Below are positions 1 to 11,422 of a stretch of DNA of 64,000 bases, in pieces. The notes under the pieces were generated by a model. That model was not told the DNA's origin. It was given only the letters and a program-made list of their open reading frames with translations, and did not search any database. Position 1 is the stretch's first letter. Each line of letters opens with the position of its first letter. The DNA is from Paramecium pentaurelia (lineage: Eukaryota; Ciliophora; Oligohymenophorea; Peniculida; Parameciidae), in NCBI GenBank assembly GCA_905183005.1, contig CAJJDO010000006.1:667781-731780 (forward strand). Direction: 5' to 3'. Both the position numbers and the translations under genes were made by a program.

Positions 1-2012
1 TATTATTTAAATTATTATCCTATCACAATTTATTTTGATTTATCAAGATCAAAAACATCAAAAAATTAATTAGCATTCATTTATTGTTACAAATATTATT
101 AGTCTTATTACTTATTATTTTCTGAATTTTATATTGAAAATATATTTTATTCTTCTGAGTTACATTTTTAACTTTAGTTTGATAATGATCTGAGCTTTCT
201 ATTTTTAGACCTATTTGTTTCATTTTAATCATGCTATTTACAAAATTTGATGCGATTCTCTATTAATTTCTTTCTTTTTTTTCTTTTTTCTGTTTAATTT
301 TCTAATTTTATTTTTTTCTAAATCTCATCTTACATTATTCTTTCCTTTTCTTTATCTTTATCTATTTCTCTCTATCTTATTATTTCAATTTCTCTCTATC
401 TTTATTTTTCTCTATCTCTTTCTCTTTCTAATTCTAATTATCTTTTAATTTCAATTCTTCTCTCTCTTTCTATTTTTCTTTATTTTTATTTTTGTAATTA
501 TCTTGTTTTTCTTAAAAAATTATCTCTCACTTTTTAAATATTCTTTTGGTTTTCATTACAAAATTATTCAAATTTCTAAAATATCGATTCACATTCTTCT
601 GAATTCTAATTCTTTTCATTTTTGTTCTTATTTTGATTATATACTACTTATTAAGTTAATTCAAAATTTTAACCATTATGTTCACTCTTATTTTCTGGAA
701 AATTTTTTTAATTTATATTTTTTTTTCTTTATTTTTTCTGTTATTCAACAAAAAATTCATTTTAATGATTATTTTCAATAATTTGACAACTATCTTCTTC
801 AGATGTATTATTTTAAGGATCATTTTTTATTTAATTAAAATCAATTTTAGTAATTTCAAAATCTTATACATTTTTAATCATTCCTTATTTTTCATTTGGA
901 GACTACACTTCATATTCATTCTTTCTTTAAAATGATTAAATATTTTATGTCATTTCTTATTCTTCTTTTTATATTATATCTTTTTGATCAATTATAATGA
1001 TTTCTTGAGCTTGTATTTCATTAAAAATATGTAATTTTTATTACGAATTTGTAATTACTTATTATAACTTTTATTTTTATAATAATTTTTTTTGATTTTG
1101 CTTATTTTCTAGATCAATTTTATACATTAATTCCTTAAAACTAATTTTCTTTGACTTATTATTGAGTTCAGGTTCTTTTTCTGAATCTTCAATCAAAAAT
1201 TGAGGTGATTTTTTTAAACTCACCTCAATTTTTTCGTTTTTAAGCAAACATAAATTATTCTAGACTTTTGTTTCTTGAATAGAATCTAAGACCTGTATTT
1301 TAATTTCTTTATTATCTTTATTATTTTCTTCTGAATTTTAAAAATTTAACAAAAAATCAGTATTTATAATTATTTTTATATCTATTGTATTTTAGTTTTC
1401 CAAATTGAATTTTACAATTTAAGTTTCAAAAGTAGGAATTTGATTGAGATTATATATATGTTTCTCTTATTGTTTTTATAACTTTATTCTTTTAATTTTT
1501 TTTATAAATAAATTAAATTTATGTAATTTTAATTACAAAGTTGTAGATCTTTTTATTCTTTTTTTCTTATCCTTTATTTTATTATAAAATGGGTTTTTTC
1601 TATTATTATCAATTTTTAATTAAGTTTGGTTTCTTCTTAGTAGTTCTTAAAAATTCACCTAAAATAGTTCCTTAGTTTCATTTGATCTGCATAGTTTCTC
1701 ATGTTTTTAACAGTTTTCTGAATAAATATCTCTTTCATATTATATTAATGGTCCTGTTTTAATCAAAGCTTTTCTATCTGACTCAGGGTAAGAAAAATGA
1801 TCCTTTTGAATCTATTCCTACTATTCATTTACTAATTTAGATAGTTTAAGCCTACTTTCGGATTTATTTGTTGATTTTAGCTCCTCTATTTTACCATTTT
1901 CCATCAAATATTTATATTTGAAAAATTTTATTAAAATTATTATCTTTAGATCAAAATTTTTAATCTATTTCATACTCAGATTGAATACATCATGTTCGAA
2001 TTTGACCACCAT
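1..2012 (-). CDS. Large charged coiled-coil protein, 3' end beyond window
   Basis: I do not recognise the family. Read with TAA/TAG as Gln, one frame stays open from an ATG at 2010-2012 to the left edge, about 670 codons with no TGA and no obvious intron; that length is very unlikely by chance even with a single stop codon. The N-terminal part is mixed and Lys-rich. The middle is Asn/Gln/Glu-rich. The part encoded at about 260-480 is almost pure Glu/Arg/Lys/Gln (motifs such as ERERDREKQRQRE), expected to form a long single helix or coiled coil. The protein then becomes Gln/Asn-rich and continues past base 1, so its C-terminus is missing. No membrane segment or catalytic motif was seen. A cytoskeletal or scaffold role would be a guess. 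I am fairly sure the frame is real and unsure of the exact start. Confidence 0.6.
261..482. repeat. Polypyrimidine low-complexity tract inside the coding region
   Basis: The + strand is almost entirely C and T (repeated ttctctctatctt-like units). On the minus strand this is a purine run encoding the Glu/Arg/Lys block of the left-edge gene. It is most simply explained by biased protein composition rather than by a non-coding satellite. Confidence 0.7.
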
Positions 2013-2143
2013 GGATTTAAGAAAGAAAAAACAAAGCCACTTTTTATGTTAGTATATATTTATCTTAAAATATCTCTCCAATTCTAACACCAAACCACTG
2101 TTTTTTAAAGTTTATTTAAATATTTTTATTATTTATATTATGA

Positions 2144-2487
2144 TCAAAATAAGGAGTTATTACCATTATTAAGACCATTGTGTTCTAAGAAAAAGCGAGT
2201 TTCTGAATAAGGAATACTTGTTTCATTTTTAAGTTTGTTTTTAGGATTGATTATTAGATTATTTTTACCACTTCTTCAAATTTGATTGGTCTCTTTGTTA
2301 TTTTAGGGTCCTGAATGGTGTATAAGAACTTTGGATCGTTATTATTAAACTCTTTAACAAAAGCTTTGTAATCAATCTCAAAGAAACTTATGACAGTCTG
2401 TATTGCGATTAAACTATTTAAAGAACTAAAAAGGGAATGTGAATATTTTACAACTCTTAAGTAGGATTTAGAAATAATCATTCTCAA
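2144..2487 (-). CDS. Hypothetical protein, frame uncertain
   Basis: The family is unknown. A minus-strand frame reads protein-like sequence (FNNNDPKFLYTIQDPKITK) to about 2260. A neighbouring frame then reads equally protein-like sequence (ETSIPYSETRFFLEHNGL) down to a TGA at 2144-2146. No GT...AG intron joins them cleanly. Upstream of 2487 the first frame remains open toward 2540 without a clear ATG. The locus may be a small gene with an unrecognised intron, a sequencing indel, or a relic. It lies head-to-tail with the left-edge gene. Confidence 0.3.
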
Positions 2488-2602
2488 AGAAACACATAAC
2501 TCTATTAGCCACTTGTTAATTAGTTTCTACTATATACTAAATTAATAGTTAAAATAGTTTTTAGATAAATGGTTCCAATGTAGAAATCCATGGTAAAAAA
2601 AT

Positions 2603-3015
2603 ATGGCTTCCTTAACTGAATTAGCAAAGGGCCAATACCTCAATAATCCTTCAGCCAAAAATATTGCTAAAGTTAGATTTTTTGATGAGAATGGCATGGA
2701 ACATCTTAATAATTACTTATGATAAATTTAACATGTTTAAACTTTATGCAAATGTATGATAACAATTTAAATAAACGATAATTTATTCCTTTCTTTAAGG
2801 AAATGAAATTCACTAACAATGTTTACTAATATCCTATTCCTCAATTATTTGTAAGTCTAATTAATTAAAGTATAAAAATACAATCATTTATAGTTTTTTT
2901 TTTTTCATTTTTCTTCTATAAACCAATTTTGTATCAGAATAGAATAACTACAGGAGTACGGAATTATAGAATGAGTGATAAATATCTTAATAACATTAAT
3001 AAACAAATACTTTGA
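2603..3015 (+). CDS. Small hypothetical gene with an apparent frame change
   Basis: An ATG at 2603 opens 39 protein-like codons with no Gln stop codons (MASLTELAKGQYLNNPSAK...) and ends at TGA 2720-2722. An overlapping frame starting ATG at 2719 continues to TGA 3013-3015 and includes FFKEMKFTNNVYQYPIPQLF. The two parts could be one gene with an indel or unusual intron, or two tiny genes overlapping as ATGA. The family is not recognised. Confidence is low because chance open frames of this size are common with one stop codon, although the first 39 residues look real. Confidence 0.3.
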
Positions 3016-3098
3016 GTAATTTGAGATCTGGCTATTAATTAACAATTAAATAAAAAATTATTCATAGACTGATTAAAAATGAGTACTTCCAACATCAA

Positions 3099-3429
3099 TC
3101 AATTTCTAATTATGGCATATTTTAATTTTACGTTATCGTTTATTTACCGATTTGCCAATTTATAGGCTTCTTTTTTAAAATAGGTAAAGGCCTGAATATA
3201 TTCATTTTTATCAATCTTTTGATTAAATCTAGAACCAGATTAGCTAAAAAATTGGGCTTCTTGAATAATTCTTATATTAGTTGTAAATATAAGAGCGTTG
3301 TTGTAATTGTCCCTTAACATTATTAATATCTTCATTTAGATTATAAGTTTATGAGTAAAAATTGATTTTCGATAATAATTGATCTCTTATTTCTTTAGGT
3401 ATATGTTTTTGATCAATAATTCTTGTCAT
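3099..3429 (-). CDS. Hypothetical protein with frame change
   Basis: From an ATG at 3427-3429 the frame reads MTRIIDQKHIPKEIRDQLLS and continues to about NEDINNVKGQLQQ. The second half is protein-like in another frame (IDKNEYIQAFTYFKKEAYK) and ends at TGA 3099-3101. I could not place a 20-30 nt intron between the halves with certainty. The product would be about 105 residues, mostly helical and polar. No family was recognised. It may be a small gene or a decayed one. Confidence 0.35.
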
Positions 3430-3436
3430 AATTTAA

Positions 3437-3589
3437 ATGATTAATTAAGGACTCTATAAATTCAATAATTTTATACCCTATTTTAAAAAGAAGTTGCTGT
3501 AGCTTGAGGGTGCTAAGACAAAGATGAAGATTATTTAGAGGTTGGTCCTTTCTAGTCCATTATCTAAATTTATTGAAATTTTATTTTGA
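3437..3589 (+). CDS. Possible 50-residue hypothetical protein
   Basis: An open frame from ATG 3437 to TGA 3587-3589 includes KKLLQLEGAKTKMKIIQR, slightly richer in G+C than the surrounding DNA. It starts only 7 bp from the divergent start at 3429. There is no family match, and it could be a chance frame or an exon fragment. Confidence 0.2.
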
Positions 3590-4316
3590 GATTAATATTT
3601 AATATATTTATTTGCTGCAATTCAATATTAAGAAATAGTGTATATAAATTCATTTGATTTATTATTATTTACAGAATTAATTGAACTATGTGATTATCAA
3701 ATAAATATATGTTTAATTTATAAAAAGATTATTTGTATCAATCTAATTAAAAATAATATCAACAATTTTGCAGTGGTAAATCATATTCGAACAAATATTT
3801 AAAATAGAATAAATTTAATTTAAAATTCAAGTAAATAGTAATTATAATTTTAATTTATATTATAATTGTACTTCATTAATTAAAAAATATTGAGCAAGAT
3901 TAAAAATCTCAAATAATTTTATTAATACTTTGAAATTCTGAATAATTTAAACACTTTTATTTGGATAATCAATAAATTGCAATATTAATTTTTTAAACAA
4001 TTAATATCTTTTTTTGATGATTTGAAAACAAAAACAGAGTGTTTTAATCATCATTTTATTTCAAATAGTCCAGTAATAATATTATCACAACTTAAATATT
4101 ATAAACAAAAATTTAGACAAAGTAATCCTAACTTATTACTGAATAAACAAATATTTGGTCATTCACTTATCAAAATTACAATTAATCATTGTTATAAATA
4201 ATATTCTAAATTCAAATAAAAGGTGAAAATTTCAAATAATATTAAAATAAAAACTTTAAAAGAAGAATAATTAATAAAATAATCATATTAATCAATAATA
4301 ATTTTTTCATTCTTCT
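3590..4316. other. AT-rich intergenic region
   Basis: Very A+T-rich sequence with homopolymer runs. I see no gene, RNA or repeat that I can support. Confidence 0.6.
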
Positions 4317-4905
4317 TCAAAAAATTATACATTCCTTGCATTATTAACAAGTATATGATTTATTACTTTTTTTAAGACATTCCTTTATATATTTGTTAAT
4401 GAATTCTATATATTTTGGCCAAATGGAGTCTCCTTTTTGATTAAAATTCATAATTACTATATGATTTAAATTCAGTAATATTTATAAATAATTGGGCAAC
4501 TACTGATAACTCAAGAGCTAGCAAAACACTTTCATCAATCAAGTCAAAATATCTATGATACAAATCAATAATTTCTCTCTAAGTATAAACCTTTTGTTTT
4601 TTTACTATCTCATATAAGGCATTTGTTTTTTGAAGAAAATTAAATGCTAAGATCTATCTAACTATCTCAAATAAAAACGCTTACCCTACACTTCCTTTCA
4701 AAACAAAACAAGCCTTTTCCATTCGTCTTTAATCTAACAGCTCTACTGCTAAATACAACTCTTAAACCTGTTTTTTAAAGGTCATGTTAATAAACTTGGT
4801 GATTATAGACACATAAATTTCTTCACTTCCATATTCAATTTTACCTTATTCATAATTAATAGTTTTAAAATCCATTAAATTAAATATCATTTCTTTATTG
4901 ATCAT
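4317..4905 (-). CDS. HPt-like four-helix protein lacking the phospho-histidine
   Basis: The gene starts at ATG 4903-4905 and ends at TGA 4317-4319. A 25-nt GT...AG intron at 4433-4457 restores the frame into the ending SYTCQQCKECIIF. The product is about 187 residues. Residues about 15-75 resemble a histidine phosphotransfer (HPt) domain, with an amphipathic helix followed by KACFVLKGSVGQAF, matching the HPt signature H-x-L-K-G-S. Here the position of the accepting His is Phe, so ordinary phosphorelay is not expected. The C-terminal half is helical with a CxxC...C ending. The HPt assignment rests on one motif and is moderate; alternatively it is an unrelated helical protein. Confidence 0.45.
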
Positions 4906-4958
4906 TTTTATAAGCTAAAATTCATCACCTAAATTAAATCTAATTCCAAATGAAAATA

Positions 4959-5399
4959 TCAAAAAATATAACAATAAATTAGTATATTTAGGGTTAAAAT
5001 TCTAAGATAATTATATACTATATACAAATATATAATTTATATGTCTTTGATATCAATTATAAATTATAAATTTATAAAGATCTTATTTAACAAGAAATAA
5101 AATATTCTGGCTATTTAGTCATTTATTATGTATGCTTTGTCTATCAATTTTAAATAACAATTTATGGTTTGTTTGCTTTCAGGTTCTTCATAACATTTCT
5201 ACTTCTTCTCAAATAATTCTTAAACTCTAATTATCTGAGCTAATTTTTGTTTTGATTTAAATACTTAACTAGTACGTCTTAGAGCAAATAAGATCAAAGG
5301 AAATTTAAAGAATAAATTTAATATGTTAATGTTTTCAATTTTTTGTTTAGCAATAAATTTTGTATCTATTAGTTTTATGGAGATAAAAAAAAACAACAT
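4959..5399 (-). CDS. Hypothetical protein
   Basis: An uninterrupted 147-codon frame runs from ATG 5397-5399 to TGA 4959-4961. The middle is protein-like and charged (KQKLAQIIRVQELFEKKQ, CYEEPESKQT). The start is hydrophobic (MLFFFISIKLI), possibly a signal or membrane segment, but this overlaps a poly-T run. The last 35 codons look like AT-rich non-coding DNA, so the true 3' end may involve an intron. It sits 53 bp upstream of the HPt-like gene on the same strand. No family was recognised. Confidence 0.35.
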
Positions 5400-5725
5400 T
5401 TGAAATAAATTTTACATGCGAAGATGATTAAAAATGTATAGTTTTGAAATATATTTGATTCTTACAATGCCATTTTACATTTAGTGAAATTTAATCTATC
5501 ATTCTTATCCTATTTTTAAGTTAAATATGTATAAATTTTTTAATAATAATTCTAAATCTTATCTTCTTAAAATTATACATTTTGCTTTCAATTAAAAAGA
5601 TTTGTGATAATTTATTATTATTTTATTTTCCTAATTAATCTAAAAGTTTATAGAATATTTAATGATAATAATTGGCATAATGATTTATTTTATATTAAAA
5701 ATATTATAAAATTTAGACAATCTTA

Positions 5726-7351
5726 ATGAATAGCGATATTTTGTTGACTTGTAGATTTAGTTTGCATAATAATAAATAAATAGAAGGATTTTGTCCTTAT
5801 CCTTAATGCAATAATTTTCGTTTATTTTGTGTTAATTGCTTACTTGATTATCATTAAGATCATACAAATGAATGTAAAAAATTATATGAGTATCCTCAAT
5901 GGGCTGAAATGTTCAATTAAATCAATTTGGAAAATATTAATAAATTAGAATCAATTTTAGAGATTTTTGTTATACTTAAATAATTTAAAGCTTGGTATGA
6001 AACATAATATAATCCTTTAATTGATAATTAAGAAAGCTTAAATGTCTAAATGTTTGAATAAAAAATTACTAATATTGTCAATATTAAAAATATAACAAAT
6101 ATTATTGATTAATCTATTAAACCATAAATTGAGAAATTGAAAACATACCTAGAATATATAATGAATTAAAAAGGGAAAATTAATAATTTAGGTATAATAA
6201 TAATATGAGTTAAAGTTTCTTATGATGAATTTATTTAAAGCAATATATTGTCATAGAGTAGTTTAAGTAATAGATCTTAAAGGAATTATGAAGAAAGTTT
6301 TAATTTATTATTAAATTTAAGCTAAATCTCTTTATTGGGCAGGAAAGTACTAAGAGTGTATTAATAAATGTGAGGCATATTAAAAATTTAATATTACAGA
6401 TGTTCGATTTTCTTTATTGAAAGGTTTTAATTTATTGAATTTTAAGGTGATAGCTATTTAGAACTTAAAAATTTTGAAAAAGCAATTGAAAATTATTAGA
6501 TAGCTATAGAAATGGATGATAGTAGTTATTATGCATTTGGAAAAATTGGTATATTTTATTGTAATTTATTAGGTGATATAATGTTAAACACAGGAAAATT
6601 ATATGAAGCATTAAAATATTATGATGATTGCACTAAAATAAATAATTAATAGCAAGAATATTATTTTAAAAAAGGTATTTTTTTTAATATTTAAGCTAAA
6701 ATCTATTAAAAATTGAATTAGTTTAAACAGGGTTTAGAGTGTGTAGATCATCTTTTATCATTAAATTCTTAACATATAGAAGCACTCTAAATGAAAGGTA
6801 CAAACTTTATCTTAATTTAGCAACTCTCTTGTAATAGATAGATTTAAAAAAAAGTGGGATTGATTAATTTTAATAATAATTGTAATTTAGTGCACCTCAT
6901 ACTCAATAATTCTTATAGCATTTATGTATTGAATAATTCTTATTAATTTAGTCAAATTAGGAAATCAAATTCAGAATCGACCTTTATAAGGATAAATTTT
7001 ATCAAAAGAGGAGATTAATTTCAAGTATCAACAAGGTATTAATTAATAAACAATAATTAAGCATATAATCAGCTTGAAAAAAATCCATAAATAACCTTAT
7101 AAATATGTAAAGAAATTTTTGAGATGGAGAAGGAAAGGGAAAAGAACAGGGACATAGACATCGACAGGGACAAAATAAACTTCTAATTCATAATTTTAAG
7201 TGGTATAAATATATCTTTAATAGCCCATGCATTAAAAAATCTTGGAATTTATTAGGAAGTTTTGAATATTTGTGAACTAGTAAAGAAAATTGATCCAAAT
7301 AATTAAGAAATAGAAAGCTTGGAGTAAATAATCTATACACTGATTTAATGA
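5726..7351 (+). CDS. Zinc-finger / TPR-repeat protein
   Basis: The start ATG at 5726 gives MNSDILLTCRFSLHNN, soon followed by a Cys/His cluster (CPYPQCNNFRLFCVNC then DYHQDHTNEC) that resembles a B-box-type zinc finger. Helical sequence follows, then at least three TPR-like units, for example YLELKNFEKAIENYQIAIEM and KLYEALKYYDDCTKIN. A later unit ends with NLGIYQEVLNICELVKKIDP. The frame is kept only by removing several introns of about 22-30 nt; the stop is TGA 7349-7351. Large families of such zinc-finger/TPR proteins are known in Paramecium, generally of unknown function; TPRs mediate protein-protein binding. Exon joins were placed by eye; the family call is firm, the exact termini less so. 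Confidence 0.7.
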
Positions 7352-7614
7352 ATATTAATAGTTTATATAAGAATTGAATATTAATAGTTATATTAAGTAT
7401 TAAATATTTAACATCCAAAAGTATTAAATTTTAGCGACTAAAAATACAATTCAGATCAATGGCATTTAAATATAAAAAATCAAATTTACCAGTATTTAAA
7501 AAGATAGGGATACATTAATGAATCAATAAAAGATCATTTTTTATGAAAAATGAATAAATATAATAAGTGATTTAATTTAAATTAGGATATTAAAATATTA
7601 ATTTTATTTAACTA

Positions 7615-9108
7615 ATGAGCGGATTAGAAGATATTCCTGAATTTTATGATGATCCATAACAACCAACAAAATAGGACATATAGTAAGAGCAAATATTGAG
7701 AATCGTAGAAAATATGACAATTATAATGTCTCATAATTCAAAAACTTTGGGCTTAAAGAGGAGCTCTTACGAGCCGTAAAAGAAGCCGGGTTCGAGCATC
7801 CTACTAGAGGTAAATATGATAGTTTTATATTTTTAGTCCAAGCAGAATCGTTGACTAATGCATTATCAGGAGAACAATTGATTTGCCAAGCAAAAGCAGG
7901 AACAGGAAAGACAGCAGTATTTGTTTTGACTGTACTGAATACCATCAACACTGAAAGCAACAAAGTGGAATGTCTTGTAATTACTCATACAAGAGAGTTA
8001 GCCCAATAAGTAAGTGATTTATAAATATTAAAGGCTCGTGATGAATTTTTAAGATTGGGAAAATTTATGAAAAGTATCAAAGTAGAATGTTTTTATGGTG
8101 GAGGAGAACCAGTGACTGTAAATATTTAAACTATTGAAACAGTCAAACCTTAAATAGTAGTTGGGTAAATTTGTAATTTAATTTATAGTACACCAGGACG
8201 TCTTAAGGATTTGATATGTGAGAGGAAAGCATTGAAAGTAGATAGATTGAAGTACTTTATTTTGGATGAAGCCGATACTATGATTGAAGATTTGAACATG
8301 AGGTGCTGATTTTTGGAAATAATTATTTTTAGAAAGGACATATAAGATATCTTCTTACGTACACCACAAGACAAATAATTTATGGCATTTAGTGCAACAT
8401 TTACTGATTCAAGTAGAACATCACTCAAAAAATTTATAGCTGATAATAAACATGTAAATTATTATGGCATTAAAAGATTTATGAAATTACAATCAAACCA
8501 GAATAACTATTTTTGGATAAATTGAAATAATACTACATGAAAGTACCTGAAGCTCTTAAATTCCATTATTTAAGATAAATATTAAATACATGCAAATTAA
8601 ATTAATGCATCATTTTTGTTAAGAGTTCAGAAAAGGCTGATGCATTAGTTTCAGAACTCAAAAAGAAAGGAGAAGATTCAGTTAGATAACTTTATGGTGG
8701 AAACAGATTGGGACCAGATCATTAAAAAATGAGATAGAAAACCTATGAATAATTTAGAAATGGACATTTCCGATTGTTGGTGGCAACCAATTTAATGGGA
8801 AGAGGTATTGATATTGATAAGGTTAATTATGTTATCAATTTTGATATGCCTGATTCTTTAGAAACTTATTTACATAGAGTACACTTTTTTATATAAATTA
8901 TTAGGTAGGAAGAGCTGGAAGATAAGAGACTAATGGAGTTGCAATTTCTTTTGTTAGATTTGAAGAAGAGGCCTCAGAGAATAAAAAGCATACAGATGAT
9001 GAAGTAATTTTTTTTATTTATAATTAGGTTTTATAATAGATCCTTAAATAGTATCCAGACAAATTATTATAATTACCTTAGGATTTATCCTCATTAGACA
9101 AGTTCTGA
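7615..9108 (+). CDS. DEAD-box RNA helicase, UAP56/Sub2/DDX39 type
   Basis: This is an ATP-dependent RNA helicase of the spliceosome/mRNA-export group. Motifs in order: Q-like region FKNFGLKEELLRAV then GFEHPT; Walker A AKAGTGKT; HTRELAQ; GTPGR; LDEADTMIEDL; FSATF; IIFVKSSEKADAL; VATNLMGRGIDIDKV; YLHRVGRAGR. The order and spacing match UAP56, including GFEHP and an ending equivalent to ELPDEIDISSY (here QLPQDLSSLDKF). UAP56 proteins usually have DECD; this one has DEAD. About seven introns of 22-36 nt are needed, the first at about 7693-7718; removing one after HTRELAQQ aligns the next residues with the family. ATG 7615, TGA 9106-9108. The role is expected in the nucleus, in pre-mRNA splicing and export. 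Confidence 0.88.
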
Positions 9109-9153
9109 AAATGATAGTATTACATAAAATAAAAAATAAAAATATATATTAAT

Positions 9154-9836
9154 ATGCAAAAACCTATATAATGTAAGATTGTCACTTTAGGTGATTATGC
9201 TGTTGGCAAAAGTAGCTTGATATAAAGATTCACTAAAAATGATTTTACTGATACAAGAACATAAACAGTGGGAGCTGAATTTTCTCCAAAATAAATTATA
9301 AGAGATGGTAGATTAATAGAATTATAGATTTGGGATACGGCAGGTCAAGAAGTTTACAGAAGCATTGCCAAATTATATTATATGGGTATTAAATGATATA
9401 TATAAATTAGATGCTAGTTTTGCTATTATTGTTTATGATGTAACAAAACCTAAATCTTTTGAAGTACTTAAATTTTGGTTGGACAAATTATTTGAAGAAG
9501 GATTGAATGATATTAGTATTCTTGATTTCATATTAAATTTTAGCCAAGTTCATTATAGCAAATAAAATTGATTTAGAATCTTAGGTTCCTTTAGAGGAAG
9601 TTAAACAATATGCTAATTCATTTGATCCAAAAATAGAAGTTTTTGAAACAAGTTGTAAACAGAATATTGGTGTTTTTGTATGAATTTTTAATATTTTTTA
9701 GGAATTATTCAATCATATTGGTGATTTGGTAAATGAAAAAGAAAAATTATAATAATAAAAAAAAAGAGAAGAGAAACCAGCAATTAAAATTGGAAGCTCT
9801 GATAATAGGAATGATTCTGAAAATTCGTGTTGTTGA
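9154..9836 (+). CDS. Rab-family small GTPase (Rab5-like subgroup)
   Basis: Membrane-traffic GTPase of about 200 residues. G1 is GDYAVGKSS, the switch I region contains TQTVGAEF, G3 is WDTAGQEVYRS, G4 is NKID, and G5 is the variant ETSCK instead of ETSAK. The C-terminus ends SENSCC, a geranylgeranylation signal. The effector region and SIAKLYYMDASFAIIVYDVT resemble Rab5/21/22 proteins, but the switch I sequence differs, so the subgroup is tentative. At least three introns of about 24-28 nt interrupt the gene (after LYYM, after NDI and after NIGVF). ATG 9154-9156 follows the helicase stop by 45 bp. TGA is at 9834-9836. Confidence 0.9.
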
Positions 9837-10184
9837 TAATATTATTTCTTTTAATTATTTTCATTATTCTAAATATTGATTCAATAAGGTTATTTACAAT
9901 TATAAATATACAAATGTTTATATATATACAGATATCACTCTTCTCTAAGTTAATTTATATATTTTTGATAAATAATTATTATTTAGAGATTTAGAAATTA
10001 CATGACATTTATTGGCATCATATATATTTTAGTCAGCAATATATATTGATCAAATATTTTTAATTTTAACATATTGTTTATATTCAAAATAAATGAAATT
10101 CTATTATTGAATGCGATATATATTTAAAATGAATGGTATAAAATATATATTATGGTATTTTGAATTTAATATTGATTAATAATT
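9837..10184. other. AT-rich intergenic region between convergent genes
   Basis: About 350 bp, nearly all A+T, between the 3' ends of two convergent genes. It probably carries both polyadenylation regions. No other feature was seen. Confidence 0.6.
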
Positions 10185-11356
10185 TCAGCAAAATGAATCT
10201 TCCCATGTATTTGATCCTGCTCCACTAAACATATCTATTTTCCAATAAGTAAACAATCCAAAAGAGTCAGCCCACCAAAGAGTCACAAACATTGGTAAGA
10301 ATTATCTACTAGCATAATTTCTTAACATTCCTGGGAAATAATTATTGAGATTTCTGGCATACCTATAAGCATAATAATAATTTCAATTACCAAATATGAG
10401 TAGCAGCTTTTCTATAATTACCATCATAAGGACAAACACCATTTGGTTTTGGCCATAATTCTACCATTTCTCTTGTCACTTAAGATAAGGAGTAACTTGT
10501 CAAAATTGCCAAATATGTAGATAAGAAACAATTTAAAACTTTAACTGGGAAATATGGAATTTCTGCAACTCTTGTAAGTACAGATAACTAAAGTACTAAA
10601 TATAATAATCATTACCTTGTCCTTCATCCAATCAAAAGAGTATAATAGAGTTAATGTTTAGAAGAAGTTTCTAGCAAAAAGAGGGAATGAATTTTTATAA
10701 AAATAGTATGGTCCCTCTTCAAATGGAATTCTCCATAAAGCATTGAAAAATGAAGTATATCCTTTTTACAATTCTTTAGGGAATGTTTTATCAGCATAAT
10801 AAGCCATTCTAGCAACTTCAAAAGGAATTCCAATTGGAGCAGTAAGAAGAGAAATGAACATAGTACCTGGGATTTTTCTTAAGAATCCATATTCAAATGT
10901 ACCCCAAGTTCCTATATTCAATATATTAATATATTACTTTGCCATCCATGATTGACTGCTCTAAATGCTGCTAATCTCAATGCCCAATCAATGCCACCTG
11001 AAGCAAAAGCAAATTACATTCTGGTACCCATTGATCTTTTGAAATTTTCAAGATTGACTGTTGCTTTACTAAAATTATACAATTCTTTGACAGTATTTGG
11101 TTATTCATACTTACGTAACCTTAAACTTATATATATTAAATACAATAATTTCCAATTCTCATAAAAATTATGCCATGCTTCACCTACAACACTTCCCAAT
11201 AATCCTGATATTGCTCCTCTAGTATAATTCCATCTCAATGAACTAATTTATTCAAAAGACTACTTACTTTTCTGGAGCATCTGTCCATACACCAGCATTA
11301 TAACAATCAAAATATAATGAATGTCTTCGTCTGATGTCGTCTAACTCAAAAAACAT
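10185..11356 (-). CDS. Divergent mitochondrial carrier (SLC25-like) protein
   Basis: Probably an inner-mitochondrial-membrane transporter of about 350 residues. The clearest part is a carrier-type repeat: the signature P-x-[DE]-x-x-[RK] appears as PFEVARM, followed by GYTSFFNALWRIPFEEG and FYKNSFPLFARN, as in the second repeat of SLC25 proteins. Earlier hydrophobic stretches (RGAISGLLGSVVGEAWHNFY; FASGGIDWALRLAAFRAV) and later ones (VLNCFLSTYLAILTSYSL) fit the other helices, but their signatures are degenerate. At least four introns of about 23-30 nt are needed. Start ATG 11354-11356; TGA 10185-10187 after WEDSFC. Substrate cannot be inferred. It could instead be a ciliate-specific respiratory-chain subunit of carrier origin. 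Confidence 0.5.
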
Positions 11357-11422
11357 GATAAATTAATTATTGAATTGGATATTTTTGTTTTATATATTTA
11401 TATATTGTGCCTGTTATATTAT

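Noticed and set aside
503..935. Two + strand frames rich in Phe/Ile/Leu
   Set aside because: They are the reverse of a long minus-strand coding frame and reflect its A-rich codons; no protein-like sequence.
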